Position numbers and translations under genes: made by a program. The notes under the pieces were generated by a model that saw only the letters and a list, made by a program, of their open reading frames with translations, was not told the DNA's origin and made no database searches. Shown here piece by piece: positions 5,771 to 8,796 of a DNA stretch of 8,796 bases (position 1 is the stretch's first letter; each line of letters opens with the position of its first letter). This DNA is from Alphaproteobacteria bacterium (GTDB lineage: Bacteria; Pseudomonadota; Alphaproteobacteria; Puniceispirillales; UBA1172): the NCBI GenBank assembly GCA_023259875.1, contig JALRFL010000140.1, forward strand, positions 1 to 8,796, read 5' to 3'.

Positions 5771-6553
5771 ATGGATTTAGGAATTAAAGGCAAACTTGCC
5801 ATCGTATGCGCGTCTAGCCGAGGGCTTGGATTTGGTTGCGCCAATGAATTAGCCGCAAATGGCGTGGATGTGATCATGAATGGCATTGATGCTAATCGCC
5901 TCAAGGATGCGGCTGACCGTATTCGTTCTGAACACGGGGTCAATGTGGTGGCTGTCGCCGCAGATATCACCACCGAACAAGGCCGTGCCGAAGTGTTAGG
6001 CGCGGCAGATCGGGTGGTTGATATTCTCGTTAATAACGCTGGTGGCCCGCCCCCCGGTGATTTTAGGGATTGGGGGCGTGAAGATTGGATGAATGCCGTT
6101 AATGCCAATATGTTCACCCCTATTGAAATGATTAAGGCGGTTATTGATCCGATGATCAAACAACGCTTTGGCCGTATCGTAAATATCACCTCAGGTTCGG
6201 TAAAAAATCCTATTCCGCATCTTGGGCTTTCGAATGGGGCGCGTGCGGGCTTAACTGGTTTTGTTGCCGGTCTCGCGCGTCAGGTGGCTCAGCACAATGT
6301 CACGATTAACGGGCTCTTGCCGGGGCAATTTAATACCGACCGCATTGCCAGCCTTTTTGAAGCAAGAGCAAAAAAAGAAAATATGCCAGCCGCAGAAGTT
6401 CGCGCCGAAGCCGAAGCCGGCAACCCTTGCCGCAGATTAGGGGAGGCCAATGAATTTGGACAGGCTTGCGCGTTCTTATGTGGTGCCAATTCGGGATATG
6501 TGGTGGGCCAAAATCTTTTGATTGATGGCGGCGCGTTTAACGCTAATCCCTGA
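5771..6553 (+). CDS. Atypical short-chain dehydrogenase/reductase (BKR-like SDR)
   Basis: This 260-residue Rossmann protein is an SDR by length, by the N-terminal beta-alpha-beta with GLG at 18-20, by Asp65 in AADIT, by ILVNNAGGPPPG at 86-96, and by the C-terminal GYVVGQNLLIDGG. Key residues deviate: the nucleotide motif TGxxxGxG is Cys13-Ala14-SSR-Gly18-Leu-Gly20, and the catalytic Tyr-x3-Lys after Ser141 is Ser154-Asn-Gly-Ala-Arg158. This pattern matches the BKR_like_SDR subgroup (cd05344), described as lacking the usual cofactor motif and catalytic tetrad, with members in Pseudomonas and Aeropyrum. Function is unknown; a redox reaction by the standard SDR mechanism is doubtful. The start ATG at 5771 has GAAGGG about 9 bases ahead. 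It lies 45 bases after hdaA without a terminator between, so it may be cotranscribed. Its stop abuts the stop of the convergent gene. Confidence 0.88.
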   Translation: MDLGIKGKLAIVCASSRGLGFGCANELAANGVDVIMNGIDANRLKDAADRIRSEHGVNVVAVAADITTEQGRAEVLGAADRVVDILVNNAGGPPPGDFRDWGREDWMNAVNANMFTPIEMIKAVIDPMIKQRFGRIVNITSGSVKNPIPHLGLSNGARAGLTGFVAGLARQVAQHNVTINGLLPGQFNTDRIASLFEARAKKENMPAAEVRAEAEAGNPCRRLGEANEFGQACAFLCGANSGYVVGQNLLIDGGAFNANP

Positions 6554-6568
6554 TTAGCGTAACTTTTT
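6535..6568 (+). terminator. Intrinsic terminator containing both convergent stop codons
   Basis: ACGCTAAT (6540-6547) and ATTAGCGT (6553-6560) form a perfect 8-base stem with loop CCCTG. GTT at 6535-6537 can add three pairs with AAC at 6561-6563 across a two-base bulge, and TTTTT (6564-6568) follows directly. It suits termination of the SDR transcript. The minus strand has only a weak T-run after the same stem. The SDR stop TGA (6551-6553) and the opposing stop TAA (6556-6554) both lie in the hairpin. Confidence 0.6.
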
Positions 6569-8179
6569 CCCGTTATCTTTTAGAATCTCACGAGCGGCGT
6601 TATGCCCCGGAATGCCGGATACGCCGCCACCCGGATGCATAGAAGACCCACAGATATAAAGCCCTTTCAGCGGCGTCCGATAATCGGAATATCCCGAAAC
6701 CGGCCGCTGAAAGAACAATTGGTCAGGGCTAAGCTCGCCATGGAAAATATGCCCCATAGGTAAGCCGACATTCTGTTCAATATCTGGCGCAACTAGCAAC
6801 TGTGCCTCAACAACATCATTGGAAAATCCGGGGGCATAGGCCTCAATCTGCTTAAAGATATTGCGCTTGAAATTGTCTTTCTCTTTTGCCCAATCCCCAT
6901 CTTTGAGGGTATAGGGGGCATGACCACCAAAAAAATTAACAACATGTTTGCCTGGTGGGGCAAGGGTATCGTCAACAATGGTTGGGCATACCGGGGTCAT
7001 AAAGGGTTCTTTGGAATACCAGCCATATTTGGCATCATCATAGGCGCGTTCCAGATAGTCGATATCAGGGGCAATATGCATATAGGTGGGATAGTCAAAA
7101 TTCCCCAACACCCCATCGGCGCGTAACTTTGGCAACATTCGGTATTGTGGTGGCCGTTCACAGGCAACATTCATCTTAAACGCGGTGGACATGGTGCGAT
7201 AGCCGCGGATTTCCCTTAACACCTCATCCGGCAGATGCTGATGATCAATCAGATTAAGATAAAGCGCCTTCGCCGATAGGTTAGACGCAATAATAGGCGC
7301 GTGATAATCACGCCCATCGGTGGTAATGACCGATGTCGCACGGTTGCCTTTGACGGTAATCTCTGCGATTTCAGCATTCGTGATAATATCAACGCCTTTG
7401 GTTTTTCCATAGCTTGCTAAGGCCTCGGTGATTTTTCCCATACCGCCTTTGATAAAACCCCAACCGCCAGCGCCCTCATGCTCGCCCATGATATGGTGCA
7501 TAATGACATAGGCAGAACCAGGGGATTTAGGCCCAGCAAATGTGCCAATAGACGCATAATAGGCTATGACCGCCATCACGCGCTCATCTTCAAACCATTC
7601 GCGAAGAAAATCATAGGCACTCATGGTCATCATATCGACAATGCGATACATTTTGCGGCCAATTTTCCGATAACGCCACAACAGGGATGCGCCTGCGCGA
7701 AAGTTTTTCCAACTGCGTTCTGATGGGTCTATCGGGGTTTCCCATAACAACTTGCGGACGATATTCGCGGCATCGTTAAGATAGGCATCAAAGGCGGGGT
7801 AAATCTCTGCGTCATGTTTGGAAAATCGGGAAAAGGACGCTTGAGTTTTGGCGATATTATCAGAAAAAAGAATATAATCCTCACCATCAAGAGGGGATAC
7901 CATATCCGAGCATGGCAGCACCTCAAGCCCGTGTTGGCGCAATTCAAAGTCATTAATAATGCGTGGATGCAACAGACTCATCAAATAAGAATAGATTGAG
8001 GCGCGATAGCCATCTGCGATTTCTTCGGTGACGGCGGCACCACCGACAATACCGCGGCGTTCCAGCACGGCCACTTTCTTACCTGCCCGAGCTAGGTAAT
8101 TCGCACAAACAAGACCATTATGTCCGGCCCCAATAATAATGGCATCATATTGTGATGAAGGGGTGATGCTCTCAGCCAT
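6554..8179 (-). CDS. PYROXD2/phytoene-desaturase-like FAD-dependent oxidoreductase (COG1233)
   Basis: This 541-residue flavoprotein has the N-terminal FAD fold: YDAIIIGAGHNGLVCANYLA with GxGxxG at 17-22, the ribose-binding Glu40 in VAVLERR, and IVGGAAVTEE at 44-53. The centre has GWGFIKGGMGKITEAL, a Gly-rich stretch usual in phytoene-desaturase-like oxidoreductases. The C-terminal FAD motif is GLYICGSSMHPGGGVSGIPG at about 506-525, then HNAAREIL, very like that of human PYROXD2 (581 residues). Carotenoid genes are absent nearby, so a carotenoid role is not supported; the substrate is unknown. The ATG at 8179 is chosen over an open frame to 8353 because TGAGGA at 8190-8185 gives an ideal ribosome site 5 bases ahead, and the extra 58 residues would be antisense-like to nothing but the upstream gene. 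It overlaps that dioxygenase gene by 8 bases (ATGGCTGA), implying coupled translation. Confidence 0.88.
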   Translation of the reverse strand: MAESITPSSQYDAIIIGAGHNGLVCANYLARAGKKVAVLERRGIVGGAAVTEEIADGYRASIYSYLMSLLHPRIINDFELRQHGLEVLPCSDMVSPLDGEDYILFSDNIAKTQASFSRFSKHDAEIYPAFDAYLNDAANIVRKLLWETPIDPSERSWKNFRAGASLLWRYRKIGRKMYRIVDMMTMSAYDFLREWFEDERVMAVIAYYASIGTFAGPKSPGSAYVIMHHIMGEHEGAGGWGFIKGGMGKITEALASYGKTKGVDIITNAEIAEITVKGNRATSVITTDGRDYHAPIIASNLSAKALYLNLIDHQHLPDEVLREIRGYRTMSTAFKMNVACERPPQYRMLPKLRADGVLGNFDYPTYMHIAPDIDYLERAYDDAKYGWYSKEPFMTPVCPTIVDDTLAPPGKHVVNFFGGHAPYTLKDGDWAKEKDNFKRNIFKQIEAYAPGFSNDVVEAQLLVAPDIEQNVGLPMGHIFHGELSPDQLFFQRPVSGYSDYRTPLKGLYICGSSMHPGGGVSGIPGHNAAREILKDNGKKLR

Positions 8180-8796
8180 GGGTGTCCTCATGATGAGTCT
8201 GTTGGGTGAAAAAGGATGAGCCTTTGGGCAATTCCGGCCGTTCAATTTCAAAATCAACGGCTCGGACACGGCCATCATCATGTCCCCTGACGACCATGCC
8301 CTGATGCTGAGATGGCACGGGCGAGGGCGTAAGGGCAATCGCATCGGCGGCACTAAAGACCATGATATACAGTGTTCGGGGATGATCAGAGGTGTTCTTT
8401 GCTGACCCGTGTAAAAGCCGGGTATGCATTAAACAGACGCTGCCAGCCTTGCCAGTGCAATAAGACCGGTTTTCAAGCGCTTCATGGGTTACCGCATCAT
8501 CCACCGCGCCGGTAAAGATGCCATCATGCCATAGGCTGTGAATCTCACCTTTGTGGGTGCCTGACCAAACCTCAAGCGGTCCATTTTCCATGGTTACCTC
8601 ATCCACCATCAACAGGGCGGTGATCAGGTCATCATTGCTATGTGGGGTGAAGGGGAAATCCTGATGCCATTTCACCACGGTCGCCGAATGCGGCAATTTG
8701 GAATTAATCTTGGTATGGTGAAGTTTAATATTTGGGCCGATCAACTCCGCCACCGCGTCGGTGACGCCACTATTTGCCATGGCTTCAAAATAGCTT
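8172..8796 (-). CDS. Phytanoyl-CoA dioxygenase (PhyH) family protein, 5' end outside window
   Basis: The 207 visible codons encode the C-terminal part of a PhyH-type Fe(II)/2-oxoglutarate oxygenase, which in the family hydroxylates small molecules or acyl-CoA with release of CO2 and succinate. Counting from the Met at 8780, the iron ligands are His39 and Asp41 in WHQDF, and His124 in RLLHGSAKN. Arg135 in HPRTLY would bind 2-oxoglutarate. The stretch VTMENGPLEVWSGTHKGEI is also typical. The frame stays open upstream through SYFEA to the right edge, so the Met at 8780 is unlikely to be the true start; 70-90 N-terminal residues are probably missing. The C-terminus is His/Thr-rich (THHEDTHG). The stop lies inside the start of the FAD oxidoreductase, so the two are an operon and probably act on related compounds. 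The substrate cannot be told from sequence. Confidence 0.88.
   Translation of the reverse strand, partial: SYFEAMANSGVTDAVAELIGPNIKLHHTKINSKLPHSATVVKWHQDFPFTPHSNDDLITALLMVDEVTMENGPLEVWSGTHKGEIHSLWHDGIFTGAVDDAVTHEALENRSYCTGKAGSVCLMHTRLLHGSAKNTSDHPRTLYIMVFSAADAIALTPSPVPSQHQGMVVRGHDDGRVRAVDFEIERPELPKGSSFFTQQTHHEDTHG
8185..8190 (-). promoter_or_regulatory. Ribosome-binding site fixing the start of the FAD oxidoreductase
   Basis: TGAGGA on the minus strand is 5 bases before ATG at 8179 and lies within the end of the dioxygenase gene. It supports the 541-residue form over an upstream start at 8353. Confidence 0.65.

Noticed and set aside
6554..8179. Carotenoid (phytoene) desaturase, CrtI
   Set aside because: The fold is shared, but the C-terminal HPGGGVSG pattern is closer to PYROXD2 and no carotenoid gene is nearby.
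8180..8353. N-terminal 58-residue extension of the FAD oxidoreductase
   Set aside because: It overlaps the dioxygenase coding sequence in another frame, has low-complexity Arg/Pro content, and a strong ribosome site supports 8179.

Overview
The window looks like chromosomal housekeeping DNA from a marine-type alphaproteobacterium of about 50% GC. The evidence is the series pepA-holC-ndk, the pair purM/purN, a DUF2066 protein beside an HdaA-type DnaA-domain protein, and a tiny aa3-oxidase subunit IV-like protein of a kind known from alphaproteobacteria. A SAR116-like or Rhodospirillales-like source is plausible, but this is inference. I see no tRNA, rRNA, CRISPR array, insertion sequence or integrase.

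Layout. Bases 1 to about 249 are about 61% GC and encode, on the minus strand, the C-terminal part of an ABC-2 type transporter permease. At about 241-250 this meets, head to head, the C-terminal third of leucyl aminopeptidase (pepA, plus strand). Both genes lose their 5' parts at the same point, across about 9 bases that fit both genes, so this is probably a chimeric join (amplification or assembly) rather than a natural locus. From 241 on the sequence is coherent: pepA end, holC (TTG start) and ndk on the plus strand, closed by a strong two-way terminator at 1763-1790. From the other side the same hairpin is met by a minus-strand block: purM, purN (stop and start overlap by one base) and a 43-residue membrane protein.

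From 3871 on the plus strand come a secreted DUF2066 protein, hdaA and an unusual short-chain dehydrogenase (SDR). The SDR converges without any gap on a minus-strand pair: a 5'-truncated PhyH-type Fe(II)/2-oxoglutarate dioxygenase and a PYROXD2-like FAD oxidoreductase, whose frames overlap by 8 bases. An intrinsic terminator hairpin contains both convergent stop codons.

How the genes work together. pepA and holC form a tight pair. PurM and PurN catalyse two steps of purine synthesis. HdaA is expected to switch off DnaA through the sliding clamp. The overlapping dioxygenase/FAD-oxidoreductase pair is the best candidate for an uncharacterised oxidative pathway; its substrate cannot be read from sequence. 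The most notable points are the chimeric junction, an HdaA with clamp-binding-like peptides at both ends and a possible near-leaderless mRNA, an SDR without the catalytic Tyr and Lys, and the convergent terminator inside coding ends.
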